A DNA stretch of 64,000 nucleotides, from NCBI RefSeq assembly GCF_014199445.1, contig NZ_JACIJS010000003.1, positions 186,001 to 250,000 of the forward strand, given 5' to 3'. Under the pieces are notes generated by a model. The model was given only the letters and a program-made list of their open reading frames with translations, made no database searches and had not been told where the DNA came from. Below are positions 32,698 to 41,372 of the stretch, one piece after another (the first letter of the stretch is position 1; each line of letters opens with the position of its first letter). Source of the stretch: Rubricella aquisinus. GTDB lineage: Bacteria > Pseudomonadota > Alphaproteobacteria > Rhodobacterales > Rhodobacteraceae. A program made the position numbers and the translations under genes.

Positions 32698-35347
32698 TCC
32701 GGAAGGTGGCACCCGGCCCTTTGCCGGTCACGCTCAATTCTCCGCCCAGATTGCGCATGATCTCCCGGCTGATCGGCAGGCCTAGCCCCGCGCCCCCCGC
32801 AAGGGTCGTCTCCCCCAGACGCGCGAATTTCTCAAACACCCGCTCCCGATCCACCGGGGAAATACCGGGGCCGTTGTCGGAGATATCAATCTCCAGCACA
32901 TGACGGCTGCCGCCAGTGCTGATATCAATCCGCGCAGGATCGCCCCGGCCATATTTGACCGCGTTCGAGATGACGTTGATGAACACCTGCGCCAGCCGGT
33001 CAAAATCAGCCTCCACCACATCGGGGGCTTGTTTGGGCCGGGTCAGGGTCACGTTATGCGCGGTCAAAAGAGGCTCTGTCGCGGCGATGGCATGGGTCAG
33101 GACCGCATCAAGGGTTACATCCTCCCGCCGCAGGGTGATCTGCCCGCCCTCCAGCACGCTGATATCAAGGATTTCATCCAACAGCCGGGTCAGCCGCTGG
33201 CTCTCATCATGGATGATGGAGATAAAGCGTTTCGACTTTTCAGGCGGTATATCCGCGCCTTCGCGCAGGATTTCCGCAAAGGAACGGATGGAGGTCATCG
33301 GCGTGCGCAACTCATGGCTGACCTGACTGAGGAACGCATCCTTTTGCACGCCAATCGCCTTGAGCTGCACATTGGCGCGGCGCAACTGTTCTGCGGTTTC
33401 CTCAAGCTCGTTGGACTTTTCCTCCAGCCGGTGGGTGTATTCCATGATCTGCGCGGTCTCATCGGCCATCCGCATCAGCGTGCCGACGGTCACAGCGCCA
33501 TAACCTGAGATTTGCGTGACCATCGCGTGGGCCGCTGCCGCCCCGATCACCCCGGCGAGTTCCCGCTCCAGCCGCTGTGTCAGGGTGGGGTCGGCATCGG
33601 GCAGGCCGTAGGGTTTGCCCTGCGCGCGCGCCGCCTCGGTAAACATCTCATGCGCTTCCTCCCGTCCCAGAATGCGCTGCGCCAATTCAAACAGATCCTC
33701 GGATTTCGCGGTGCGTTGCAGCGCCATGCCGGGCCGATCTGCGGTGCGCTTGAACACATCGGTGAACACGCCAGCCTGTAGGGTCTCCAGCGCACGGGGG
33801 CGGGAAAACAACGATCCGGCGATGAGCGCGCCGATATTCACGGTCATGCTCCAGAACAGCGCATGGACCAGCGGATCGGAGAAATCCTCGCCAAACAGCG
33901 CCTGCGGTCGCAAGGCTTCGATCCCGAAGGGCCCGGCCTCGATCAGTGCGGCATTGAGCAGGAACGCACCCTCGAAGCTGGGCAAAAACAGCGTATAGGC
34001 CCAGACCGCAAACCCCGATGAGACGGCAAGGATCGCCCCTGTCCGCGTCGCCCCCTGCCAGTAAATCCCCGCGATTACGGATGGCAAAAGCTGCGCCGCG
34101 CCGCAAAAGGCGATCAGGCCGATACTGGCCAATGAGCCGGTGCCGCCGGTGAGCCGGTAGTAAATATAGCCAAGCGCCAGAATGACCGCGATGCTCATCC
34201 GGCGCGCGAGCAGCAGAACCCGGCGAATGTCCCCGCTGGAGCGTGTGTCATGCCGCGCAATGGCCAGCCAAATCGGAATGACGATATGGTTCGACACCAT
34301 CGTCGACAGCGCGATGGTTGACACAACCACCATCGACGTTGCCGCCGAAAACCCGCCCAGAAACGCGAGCAGCGTCAATCCGTTCTGCCCTTGCGTCAGA
34401 GGGACGGTCAGTACGAAGAGATCGGGGTTGGAGCCTTCGGGCAGCAGGGTCATGCCCGCAATCGCGATGGGCAGCACAAAAAGGGAGATGACAAAAACAT
34501 AGAGCGGAAATGCCCATCCGGCGGTGGCCAGATGGCTCTCATCCACATTCTCCACCACGGTGACCTGAAACATCCGCGGCAGGCAGATCACAGCAGTGGC
34601 GGACAAAAACACCAGCGTCGCCCAGCGTGCGCCGAAGATATCTTCGCTCAGGAGGGCGGGTTGCGCGAGATTGGAGAACACATCCCCCGGCCCGTCCGAT
34701 AGCCAGAACACGACGTAAAGCCCAACGCTGGTCAGTGCCACCAGCTTGATCACGGCTTCAAGCGCGATAGCGGTGACGACCCCGTAATGCCGCTCGTTCA
34801 CATCCACATTGCGGGTGCCAAACAGGATCGCAAACACCGCAAGTCCCGCTGCGATCCAGAATGCGGTCACATCACCGAATTCAAGTGCGGCTTCTTCAGG
34901 TGGCAGGAACACCTTGAAGCTGACGGTCAGGGATTGCAGTTGCAGCGCGATATAGGGCGTCGTTGCGATCACGAGCATCACGGTCACGATCACCCCGATC
35001 CGGGTGCTTTTGCCATAGCGGGAGGACAAAAGATCCGCGATGGAGGTCGTGCGCTGCTCACGCGCGATACGCACCAGCTTGCGCAGGATGAACCACCAGC
35101 CAATGAACACGAGCGTCGGTCCGACATAGATCGCGGCAAACTCGAGCCCATTGCGCGCTGCTGACCCGACCGCGCCGTAATACGTCCATGCCGTACAATA
35201 GACGGAGATCGACAACGTATAGACCAGCGGGGAGCGTAACCAGCCGAACTGCCCCCGCCGCGCCCGTTCCTCCGCCCAATAGGCAACGCCGAACAGCACG
35301 ATCACATAGCCGACGCAAACAGCAATGATGAGGTCTAGGGTCAGCAT
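32630..35347 (-). CDS. Sodium:solute symporter-STAC-histidine kinase fusion (CbrA/CrbS-like)
   Basis: A 905-residue membrane sensor. Residues 1 to about 520 form an SLC5/SSF transporter domain with about 13 helices; a STAC-like linker follows (LAQRILGREEAHEMFTEAA to MVTQISGYG, about 555-625), then a coiled coil, a HisKA domain with His678 in SHELRTPMTSIR, and an HATPase_c domain with N box near 791-795, DNGPG near 824 and GLGL near 855. CrbS of this architecture senses acetate-type carbon and activates acs in other bacteria. No PAS or receiver domain is present. ATG 35347 overlaps the stop of the preceding small gene (TGATG). Confidence 0.87.
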   Translation of the reverse strand: MLTLDLIIAVCVGYVIVLFGVAYWAEERARRGQFGWLRSPLVYTLSISVYCTAWTYYGAVGSAARNGLEFAAIYVGPTLVFIGWWFILRKLVRIAREQRTTSIADLLSSRYGKSTRIGVIVTVMLVIATTPYIALQLQSLTVSFKVFLPPEEAALEFGDVTAFWIAAGLAVFAILFGTRNVDVNERHYGVVTAIALEAVIKLVALTSVGLYVVFWLSDGPGDVFSNLAQPALLSEDIFGARWATLVFLSATAVICLPRMFQVTVVENVDESHLATAGWAFPLYVFVISLFVLPIAIAGMTLLPEGSNPDLFVLTVPLTQGQNGLTLLAFLGGFSAATSMVVVSTIALSTMVSNHIVIPIWLAIARHDTRSSGDIRRVLLLARRMSIAVILALGYIYYRLTGGTGSLASIGLIAFCGAAQLLPSVIAGIYWQGATRTGAILAVSSGFAVWAYTLFLPSFEGAFLLNAALIEAGPFGIEALRPQALFGEDFSDPLVHALFWSMTVNIGALIAGSLFSRPRALETLQAGVFTDVFKRTADRPGMALQRTAKSEDLFELAQRILGREEAHEMFTEAARAQGKPYGLPDADPTLTQRLERELAGVIGAAAAHAMVTQISGYGAVTVGTLMRMADETAQIMEYTHRLEEKSNELEETAEQLRRANVQLKAIGVQKDAFLSQVSHELRTPMTSIRSFAEILREGADIPPEKSKRFISIIHDESQRLTRLLDEILDISVLEGGQITLRREDVTLDAVLTHAIAATEPLLTAHNVTLTRPKQAPDVVEADFDRLAQVFINVISNAVKYGRGDPARIDISTGGSRHVLEIDISDNGPGISPVDRERVFEKFARLGETTLAGGAGLGLPISREIMRNLGGELSVTGKGPGATFRISLPRRGSPALSSDQDAHPLHS

Positions 35348-35631
35348 CAGCGGGAGGACGGCGGCGGGGGCGTGGCCATGAGCTTTCGCGACAGCAGCCG
35401 TGCAAACAGGATCAACAAAGCCCACGCGCCAAATAGATAGAGCACGGAAGAGGGAATGCCGAACAGCCCCTGCCCCCCGGTAAACAGATTGGCAAAGGGT
35501 GGCATCATCGCCACCGCGCCAATGAGCGGCAGCAAAAGCGCTGCATCATAACGTCGCCTGCGCCCGCGTGGCGCGAGGGATCGCGGATCGGTCGCGCTGT
35601 CCACAGGAGGGGAGGAAGGCTCAGCCGCCAT
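35347..35631 (-). CDS. Small two-helix membrane protein of the kinase operon
   Basis: A 94-residue protein starting MAAEPSSPPVDSATDPRSLA: a disordered, basic N terminus (PRGRRRRYD) followed by two hydrophobic helices (AALLLPLIGAVAMMPPFANL and SSVLYLFGAWALLILFARLL). It overlaps the response regulator gene by 11 bases and the symporter-kinase by one. SSF transporters are often encoded with small membrane partners (DUF485 with ActP, DUF997 with PanF), so this is probably an accessory subunit of the sensor. I do not recognise the family itself. Confidence 0.72.
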   Translation of the reverse strand: MAAEPSSPPVDSATDPRSLAPRGRRRRYDAALLLPLIGAVAMMPPFANLFTGGQGLFGIPSSVLYLFGAWALLILFARLLSRKLMATPPPPSSR

Positions 35632-36004
35632 CGGCCTTCTCCTGCCCGACCATCTGACGCACATGCGCCACGATCTCCGCGTTAGAGAACGGCTTGGTCA
35701 CAAAGACTGTGGCGCCCAGTTCCATCGCGCGGTCGCGGTCCTTGCTTTGGCCCTTTGCGGTCAGCATCATCACGGGCATGTCTGCATGAGCATCCGAGCC
35801 GCGCAATTGGTTGAGAATGTCAAAGCCCGATAGGCTTGGCAGCATCACGTCAAGCAGCACCACATCCGGGTTAAAGGCCGCTATCCGGTCAAGTGCGGCG
35901 GCACCATCGGCGACCGTTGCCACCTCAAACCCGTCCCGCTCCAGCAGGAAGATCAGCGATTCAACAATGTTCGCTTCGTCTTCGACGATCAGCACACGCT
36001 TCAA
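35621..36004 (-). CDS. Receiver-only response regulator
   Basis: A 127-residue single REC domain: acidic pocket VEDEAN (Asp9 with Glu8/Glu10), phosphoacceptor Asp52 in VLLDVMLPS, Thr82-equivalent in MMLTAKG and Lys104 in FVTKPFS. There is no output domain, so it cannot bind DNA like CrbR or CbrB. It is cotranscribed with the symporter-kinase and is presumably its phosphorylation target, passing the signal by protein contact or phosphotransfer. Confidence 0.88.
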   Translation of the reverse strand: MKRVLIVEDEANIVESLIFLLERDGFEVATVADGAAALDRIAAFNPDVVLLDVMLPSLSGFDILNQLRGSDAHADMPVMMLTAKGQSKDRDRAMELGATVFVTKPFSNAEIVAHVRQMVGQEKADGG

Positions 36005-36113
36005 TGCGTTTCCCTCCCCGGGATGGGGGGCCGGCCCGCCCCTTGTTTTGTTGCAGGTTAACGGCGGGCGGGGCGGTGTTTCAATCTCTTTTCCCGTAGC
36101 GGCGCGGGCGGGC

Positions 36114-37445
36114 CTAGATTTGCGCGGTCATGATTGCGGGTTCTGCGCGCGATGCGCAGGCGGGACGCGGACAAATCCGGCAGCCTGTGCCGGCAGCCAC
36201 GGCGGGGGTGTTTTCGGCCAGACCGGTGGTGAGCGCGGTGCCAGCCGCGTCGCCTGCGTCCACGATCAGCATGGTGGAGGTCAGTGGGCCGGGCAGGCCG
36301 ACCGTGCCGCTATCGGCATAATTGGCATGGGTCAGCGTGATAAATCGCCCCCCCGTCGCCAGATCGACGATATGGCGCTCCGTCCGCCCGGGCTGGGCGA
36401 GCGATTGGTAGACTGGCCAAAGCGCGCAGGCCGCTCCATGCCGGGGGATGGGAAAGCCGGGCAGGGCGATCCGTTCGGCCAGATGGCCTGCCGCATTGAT
36501 CGACACCAGACCGAACAACGGCCCCGCCCCGCCGCGCCGCTGCAACCGGCTCAGACGGCGCAAGATCATCGGGATCGGCTGGCCAAATTGCCGGGCAAGG
36601 GCCGCAACATCGTAACCCGTTTTGCGCGCGGCGGCCTGAAATGGCTCAAGGGGGAGGGCGCGGGCTTCCTCCAGATAGGCGGACAGGCGGGTCTGCGCGC
36701 GCCGCCGCGCCTCCTCTCCTCTGAGTTCGGAGGCTTGCAGCAATTCGGTGATGGTGCTGGTGTCGGCGGCCTCGGCCTCCAGTTCCGGCACCCGGTTTTG
36801 CCGCTGGGCAAAGAACCGCTCGACCTCCTCATCGGGAAGGGTCGTGGGCTGATCCTGCTCCACCGCATCGTCGAAATACTGGGTCAACTCGCGGGCGACA
36901 TTGGCGAGCCGCGCACTTTCGTCATTCACGTTGCGCAGGAACCGGGCGCGCTGGTCGTCCGGGATATCCGGCACGGTGGCGAGGATTTCGACGGTGGAAT
37001 GCACCGCCGTGATGCGCGTCAAAACCTCATGCAATGTGGTCTGCAAAAACGGATCATGGGTCAGCCGGTCGGACAGCGCGTCAATCGCGGTGCGCTGGGC
37101 GCGGACCTGACCGTGCAGGGTGTTCACGAGCCGCGCCCAACCGGGATAGCGGCTGACGAATTCCTCTGTCACGTCCGCTTCGGCCTGATCGACGGGCATG
37201 TCAGCGGCGGCCTGCCGCAGATCCCCGATAAGCGAAAGCTCCGCCTCCTTGGAGAGGGCGGATGGCGGCAGATCAAGCTCCCGGGCGAGGGACAAAAGCA
37301 CCTTACCCGCGATTCCGCGCTTGTTGTGCTCGATCAGGTTTAAGTAGCTTGGTGAAATCCCGGCCCGCTCGGCAAGGGCGGTTTGGGAGAGGCCCAAGGC
37401 GCGCCTGCGTTCGCGGATGCGAAGGCCAGCAAATGATCCGCGCAT
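36114..37445 (-). CDS. XRE family ScfR/RamB-type short-chain acyl-responsive regulator with an H-box-like segment
   Basis: A 443-residue regulator. Residues 7-62 are an XRE helix-turn-helix (LGLSQTALAERAGISPSYLN). The C-terminal half is the ScfR/DUF2083 effector domain ending in a cysteine cluster GTGCRICPRPACAS (Cys422, Cys425, Cys430), as in RamB and PrpR-like regulators of acetate and propionate genes that respond to acyl-CoA. Residues 138-192 read LHEVLTRITAVHSTVEIL then RFLRNVNDESARL, strikingly like the DHp helices of a histidine kinase. Divergent from a Liv-type transporter-acs operon, its likely target. Confidence 0.85.
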   Translation of the reverse strand: MRGSFAGLRIRERRRALGLSQTALAERAGISPSYLNLIEHNKRGIAGKVLLSLARELDLPPSALSKEAELSLIGDLRQAAADMPVDQAEADVTEEFVSRYPGWARLVNTLHGQVRAQRTAIDALSDRLTHDPFLQTTLHEVLTRITAVHSTVEILATVPDIPDDQRARFLRNVNDESARLANVARELTQYFDDAVEQDQPTTLPDEEVERFFAQRQNRVPELEAEAADTSTITELLQASELRGEEARRRAQTRLSAYLEEARALPLEPFQAAARKTGYDVAALARQFGQPIPMILRRLSRLQRRGGAGPLFGLVSINAAGHLAERIALPGFPIPRHGAACALWPVYQSLAQPGRTERHIVDLATGGRFITLTHANYADSGTVGLPGPLTSTMLIVDAGDAAGTALTTGLAENTPAVAAGTGCRICPRPACASRAEPAIMTAQI

Positions 37446-37470
37446 GATTTCTCCTTACTTCCCAATGGCT

Positions 37471-37562
37471 TTGCGCAGTGCAATGTAAAATCTATGACTA
37501 TGTTGCACCGCAACCTTCACAAGTTATGACAAAATAAACCAATATAAGCAATGGTTTATTGC
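37471..37562. promoter_or_regulatory. Three TTGC/GCAA inverted repeats in the divergent scfR-transporter promoter region
   Basis: The 224-base gap between the regulator and the binding-protein gene contains TTGCGCAGTGCAA (37471-37483), TTGCACCGCAA (37503-37513) and GCAAT-ggttt-ATTGC (37548-37562). RamB-type regulators bind sites containing TTTGCAAA-like cores, so TTGC/GCAA dyads are reasonable operators for the ScfR-type protein acting on both promoters. The rest of the gap is A/T-rich and otherwise unremarkable. Confidence 0.5.
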
Positions 37563-37669
37563 GTTTTTCACACCGACACCTCACGATGCCGTTAGGTCAC
37601 TCTATCGCAGAGGCCCCGTGCAAATCCAAAAATAGACGCACGGATAACGACATTGACGGGAGGAAACGC

Positions 37670-39025
37670 ATGTCGGATCAAACAACACGTCGTGGTGTAC
37701 TTAAGGGCGGTGCCGCACTCGGTGCGACGGCTCTGGCGACACCCACTTTCTTCAGCGGTGCTCATGCTGGCGGCCATTCCGGCTTCACCAACGCCCCCGG
37801 ACCGGAGAGCGTGACGCTTGGCTTTAACGTGCCGCAATCCGGCCCCTATGCGGATGAGGGTGCTGACGAATTGCGCGCTTACGAGCTGGCGGTCGAGCAT
37901 CTGAACGGCGGCGGTGATGGCGGCATGCTGCCGACCTTCTCCTCGCAGGCGCTGGACGGCACCGGCATTCTGGGCCGTAAGGTCGAGTATGTGACCGGCG
38001 ACACCCAGACCAAATCCGACGCCGCACGGGCATCTGCACGCGCGATGATCGAAAAAGATGGCGCGATCATGATCACCGGCGGCTCGTCCTCTGGTGTGGC
38101 TGTGGCCGTGCAGGCGCTGTGTCAGGATGCGGGCGTCATCTTCATGGCGGGTCTGACCCACTCCAACGACACCACCGGTAAGGATAAGCGGGCCAATGGC
38201 TTCCGCCACTTCTTCAACTCCTACATGTCCGGTGCGGCGCTCGCGCCCGTGCTTGAGGCAAACTACGGCAAGGACCGGAACGCGTATCACCTGACCGCGG
38301 ATTACAACTGGGGTTACACCACGGAAGAAGCCGTGCGGACTTCGACCGAAGCGATGGGCTGGAACACCGTGAACACGGTTCTCACCCCGCTGGCAGAGAC
38401 CGACTTCTCCGCCTATATCGCGCCGGTTCTGAACTCCGACGCCGATGTTCTGGTTCTGAACCACTACGGCGGGAACATGGTGAACTCGCTCACCAACGCG
38501 GTGCAGTTCGGTCTGCGTGACCGGATCGTGAACGGCAAGAACTTCGAGATCGTTGTTCCGCTCTACTCCCGCCTGATGGCGAAGGGCGCAGGCGCCAACG
38601 TGAAGGGCATCTTCGGCTCCACCAACTGGCACTGGTCCTTGCAGGATGAAGGCTCCAAGGCGTTCGTCCGGTCCTTCGGCACCAAATACGGCTTCCCGCC
38701 GTCTCAGGCGGCGCATACCTGCTATGTGCAGACGCTCCTCTATGCGGATGCGGTTCAGCGGGCTGGCTCGTTCAACCCCTGCGCGGTTGTCGAGGCGCTC
38801 GAAGGGTTCGAGTTCGACGGGCTGGGCAATGGTCCAACGCTCTATCGCGCCGAAGATCACCAGTGCTTCAAGGACGTGCTTGTCGTGAAGGGTAAAGAGA
38901 ACCCGACCTCCGAGTTCGACCTTCTCGAAATCGTCGAGATCACCCCGGTCAGCCAGGTCACCTATGCACCGGATCACCCGCAATTCGCGGGCGGCGCATT
39001 GGGCACCTGCAACCCGGGCGCATAA
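37670..39025 (+). CDS. Liv-type ABC transporter substrate-binding protein, Tat-exported
   Basis: A 451-residue periplasmic binding protein of the leucine/amide/urea-binding type. The N terminus has a twin-arginine signal (TTRRGVLKGGAALGATAL) with a cut after SGAHA near residue 33, so it is exported folded. The mature part begins with VTLGFNVPQSGPYADEGADE, the usual Peripla_BP_6 opening. Start chosen at ATG 37670 after GGGAGGAAACGC. Substrate is not readable from sequence; the operon with acs suggests a monocarboxylate rather than an amino acid. Confidence 0.85.
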   Translation: MSDQTTRRGVLKGGAALGATALATPTFFSGAHAGGHSGFTNAPGPESVTLGFNVPQSGPYADEGADELRAYELAVEHLNGGGDGGMLPTFSSQALDGTGILGRKVEYVTGDTQTKSDAARASARAMIEKDGAIMITGGSSSGVAVAVQALCQDAGVIFMAGLTHSNDTTGKDKRANGFRHFFNSYMSGAALAPVLEANYGKDRNAYHLTADYNWGYTTEEAVRTSTEAMGWNTVNTVLTPLAETDFSAYIAPVLNSDADVLVLNHYGGNMVNSLTNAVQFGLRDRIVNGKNFEIVVPLYSRLMAKGAGANVKGIFGSTNWHWSLQDEGSKAFVRSFGTKYGFPPSQAAHTCYVQTLLYADAVQRAGSFNPCAVVEALEGFEFDGLGNGPTLYRAEDHQCFKDVLVVKGKENPTSEFDLLEIVEITPVSQVTYAPDHPQFAGGALGTCNPGA

Positions 39026-39029
39026 TCAC

Positions 39030-39077
39030 ACCTTACCGCAAGGTATGACCGGATCGGCCTCCAAGCGGGGCCGATCC
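39030..39077 (+). other. Two stem-loops between binding-protein and permease genes
   Basis: ACCTT-accgc-AAGGT (39030-39044) is followed by GGATCGGCC/GGCCGATCC (39051-39059 with 39069-39077). No T run follows, so the structure likely protects the upstream message or only partly terminates, leaving the binding protein more abundant than the membrane subunits, as in many ABC operons. Confidence 0.65.
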
Positions 39078-39138
39078 TCAGGCACATAACGGGGCGTGCG
39101 GCCCCATTTTGCTGACAGTTTTCGAAAGGATGCGCGCG

Positions 39139-40173
39139 ATGGAAGCCGTATTGCTCCAATTCATGAATGGCCTCGACAAGGGCAGCGCCTATGCGCTGAT
39201 CGCCCTTGGCCTGACCCTGATTTTCGGCACGCTGGGGGTGGTGAATTTCGCCCATGGCGCGCTTTTCATGATCGGCGCGTTCTGCGCGATCGTGCTCAAC
39301 CGCATCTTTTCCTTCTCCTTTGAGACGATCGATCCCACCCGGACCGATTTTCTGGGCAACCCGATGAAGGTCAGCACCCCCTATGTCGAAAAGTGGTTCG
39401 GCACATTCGGGACATCGCTGATCGAATATTCGGTCCTGTGGTCGATCATCTTTGCCATTCCGGTGATGATCGCGGTCGGCATCGCGATGGAGCGCGGGCT
39501 GATCAAGTATTTCTATAAGCGCCCCCATGCCGATCAGATTCTCGTGACCTTCGGCCTTGCCATCGTGTTGCAGGAAATCATCAAGCAGATTTTCGGTGCG
39601 AACCCGATCCCGAACCCGGCACCCAGCTCTTTTGTCGGGTCTGTCGATGTGGGCGTGTGGCTTGGCATGGCGGAGTTTACGGTTGTTTATCCGATGTGGC
39701 GGCTCGTCTATTTCGTCTTTGCGCTGATCGTAGTTGGCGGTGTGTTCGCCTTCTTGCGCTACACGACCTTCGGCATGGTGGTGCGGGCGGGCATGGCGGA
39801 TCGGGAGACCGTGGGCCTGCTCGGTATCGACATCGATAAGCGGTTCACGGCGATGTTCGGCCTTGCGGCAGTGATCACTGGGGTTGCGGGTGTGATGTAT
39901 ACGCCGATCCTGTCGCCGAACTATCACATGGGCATGGATTTCCTCGTGCTCTGCTTTGTGGTGGTGGTTGTGGGCGGCATGGGATCGCTCGCCGGAGCGG
40001 TCGCTGCGGGCTTCCTGCTCGGTATCATGCAAAGTTTTGCCGCGATGAGTGAGGTCAAGGACTTCCTCCTCGGCTTCTCGATTGACCAGGTGATCATCTA
40101 CCTCGTCGCAGTTGTCATCCTGCTTACCCGTCCGCGTGGCCTCATGGGTCGCAAGGGCATGATGGAGGAGTAA
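39139..40173 (+). CDS. Liv-type ABC transporter permease (LivH-like)
   Basis: A 344-residue membrane subunit with about eight helices: [37 protein letters not shown] is the standard LivH start and [19 protein letters not shown], followed by [17 protein letters not shown], the coupling region. ATG 39139 lies eight bases after AAAGGA; ATG 39130 is too close to it. It has longer periplasmic loops near residues 55-85 than LivH of amino-acid systems. Confidence 0.87.
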   Translation: MEAVLLQFMNGLDKGSAYALIALGLTLIFGTLGVVNFAHGALFMIGAFCAIVLNRIFSFSFETIDPTRTDFLGNPMKVSTPYVEKWFGTFGTSLIEYSVLWSIIFAIPVMIAVGIAMERGLIKYFYKRPHADQILVTFGLAIVLQEIIKQIFGANPIPNPAPSSFVGSVDVGVWLGMAEFTVVYPMWRLVYFVFALIVVGGVFAFLRYTTFGMVVRAGMADRETVGLLGIDIDKRFTAMFGLAAVITGVAGVMYTPILSPNYHMGMDFLVLCFVVVVVGGMGSLAGAVAAGFLLGIMQSFAAMSEVKDFLLGFSIDQVIIYLVAVVILLTRPRGLMGRKGMMEE

Positions 40174-40178
40174 GCCCC

Positions 40179-41360
40179 ATGCTGAACAATATCCGCAACA
40201 ACGACACCGTTCTGATGTCCCTGATCGTGGTGATGGTGCTGGCGGCACCCTTGCTTCTGGCCCCCTTGGGCGCGGGATACCCGGACCTGATGCAGCGCTT
40301 TGCCATCTTTGGCATCTTCGCTGTGGGCTTTAACATCCTGTTTGGTCTGACCGGGTATCTGTCCTTCGGGCACGCGGCCTTCCTTGGGGTTGGGTCGTAT
40401 TCCGCAGTCTGGATGTTCAAGCTGCTAAGCATGAACATCATCCCTGCGATCATCCTGGCGGTGATTATCTCCGGCCTGTTCGCGCTTATCATCGGCTATG
40501 TCAGCCTGCGCCGCTCTGGCATCTATTTCTCTATCCTGACGCTGGCCTTTGCACAGATGTCGTTCAACCTTGCCTATTCGGTGCTGACGCCGATCACGGC
40601 GGGGGAGACCGGGCTTCAGCTTGCGCTCGACGATCCGCGCATCCTGGACGCGCCTTACGAGGCCGGTCAATTGCCGACGCCGGGTCTGTTCGGGCTTTAC
40701 ATGAATGACACCTGGACGGTGAATTTCATCGGCATGGAGCTGCAATTCAACGTGGGCTATTACGTCTGTGGTCTGCTGCTGATCGCGCTGTTTTATGTCG
40801 CGCTGCGGATTTTCCGCTCCCCGTTCGGGATGATGCTGCGCGCGATCAAGACGAACCAGACGCGCCTGAACTACACTGGTGTAAACACGCGGCCCTACAC
40901 GCTTGCAGCTTTCGTGATCTCTGGCATGTATGCTGGGCTTGCGGGTGGTCTGATGGCGTCGATGGACCCGCTGGCCGGTGCGGAGCGGATGCAGTGGACG
41001 GCTTCGGGTGAGGTGGTTCTGATGGTGATCCTTGGCGGGGCAGGGACGCTGCTTGGTCCGGTGCTGGGCGCGGGTGTGATCAAGTATTTTGAAAACATCT
41101 TCTCCCGGATGAACGATCAGGTCGTGGAGAGCTGGTTCCTGTGGATGCCCGAAGGGCTGACGGAATTCATGGTTGCGATCGTGCATCCGTTCGTGGGCAA
41201 GGGCTGGCACCTGTCGCTCGGCCTGATCTTCATGGCGGTGGTGATCTTCCTCCCCGGCGGGCTGATCGAGGGCGCGAACCGCATCATAGGTTGGATCGGG
41301 CGGCGCTTTGGCTCCAAGAAAACGGACAAGTCGGGCGAAGCCCCGGCACCGGCAGAATAA
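40179..41360 (+). CDS. Liv-type ABC transporter permease (LivM-like)
   Basis: Second membrane subunit, 393 residues, with about nine helices. [25 protein letters not shown] near residues 50-74 is the LivM hallmark; [20 protein letters not shown] and [22 protein letters not shown] form the ATPase-contact region. The gene follows the first permease by five bases. The C terminus is a charged tail ([16 protein letters not shown]). Confidence 0.87.
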   Translation: MLNNIRNNDTVLMSLIVVMVLAAPLLLAPLGAGYPDLMQRFAIFGIFAVGFNILFGLTGYLSFGHAAFLGVGSYSAVWMFKLLSMNIIPAIILAVIISGLFALIIGYVSLRRSGIYFSILTLAFAQMSFNLAYSVLTPITAGETGLQLALDDPRILDAPYEAGQLPTPGLFGLYMNDTWTVNFIGMELQFNVGYYVCGLLLIALFYVALRIFRSPFGMMLRAIKTNQTRLNYTGVNTRPYTLAAFVISGMYAGLAGGLMASMDPLAGAERMQWTASGEVVLMVILGGAGTLLGPVLGAGVIKYFENIFSRMNDQVVESWFLWMPEGLTEFMVAIVHPFVGKGWHLSLGLIFMAVVIFLPGGLIEGANRIIGWIGRRFGSKKTDKSGEAPAPAE

Positions 41361-41372
41361 GGAACGGGATCC

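Noticed and set aside
36013-36097. GC-rich arms around 36030 and 36070 as a terminator between the response regulator and ScfR-type genes
   Set aside because: The arms do not pair cleanly (GGCCCGCCCC against GGCGGGCGGGGC) and there is no T run on either strand.
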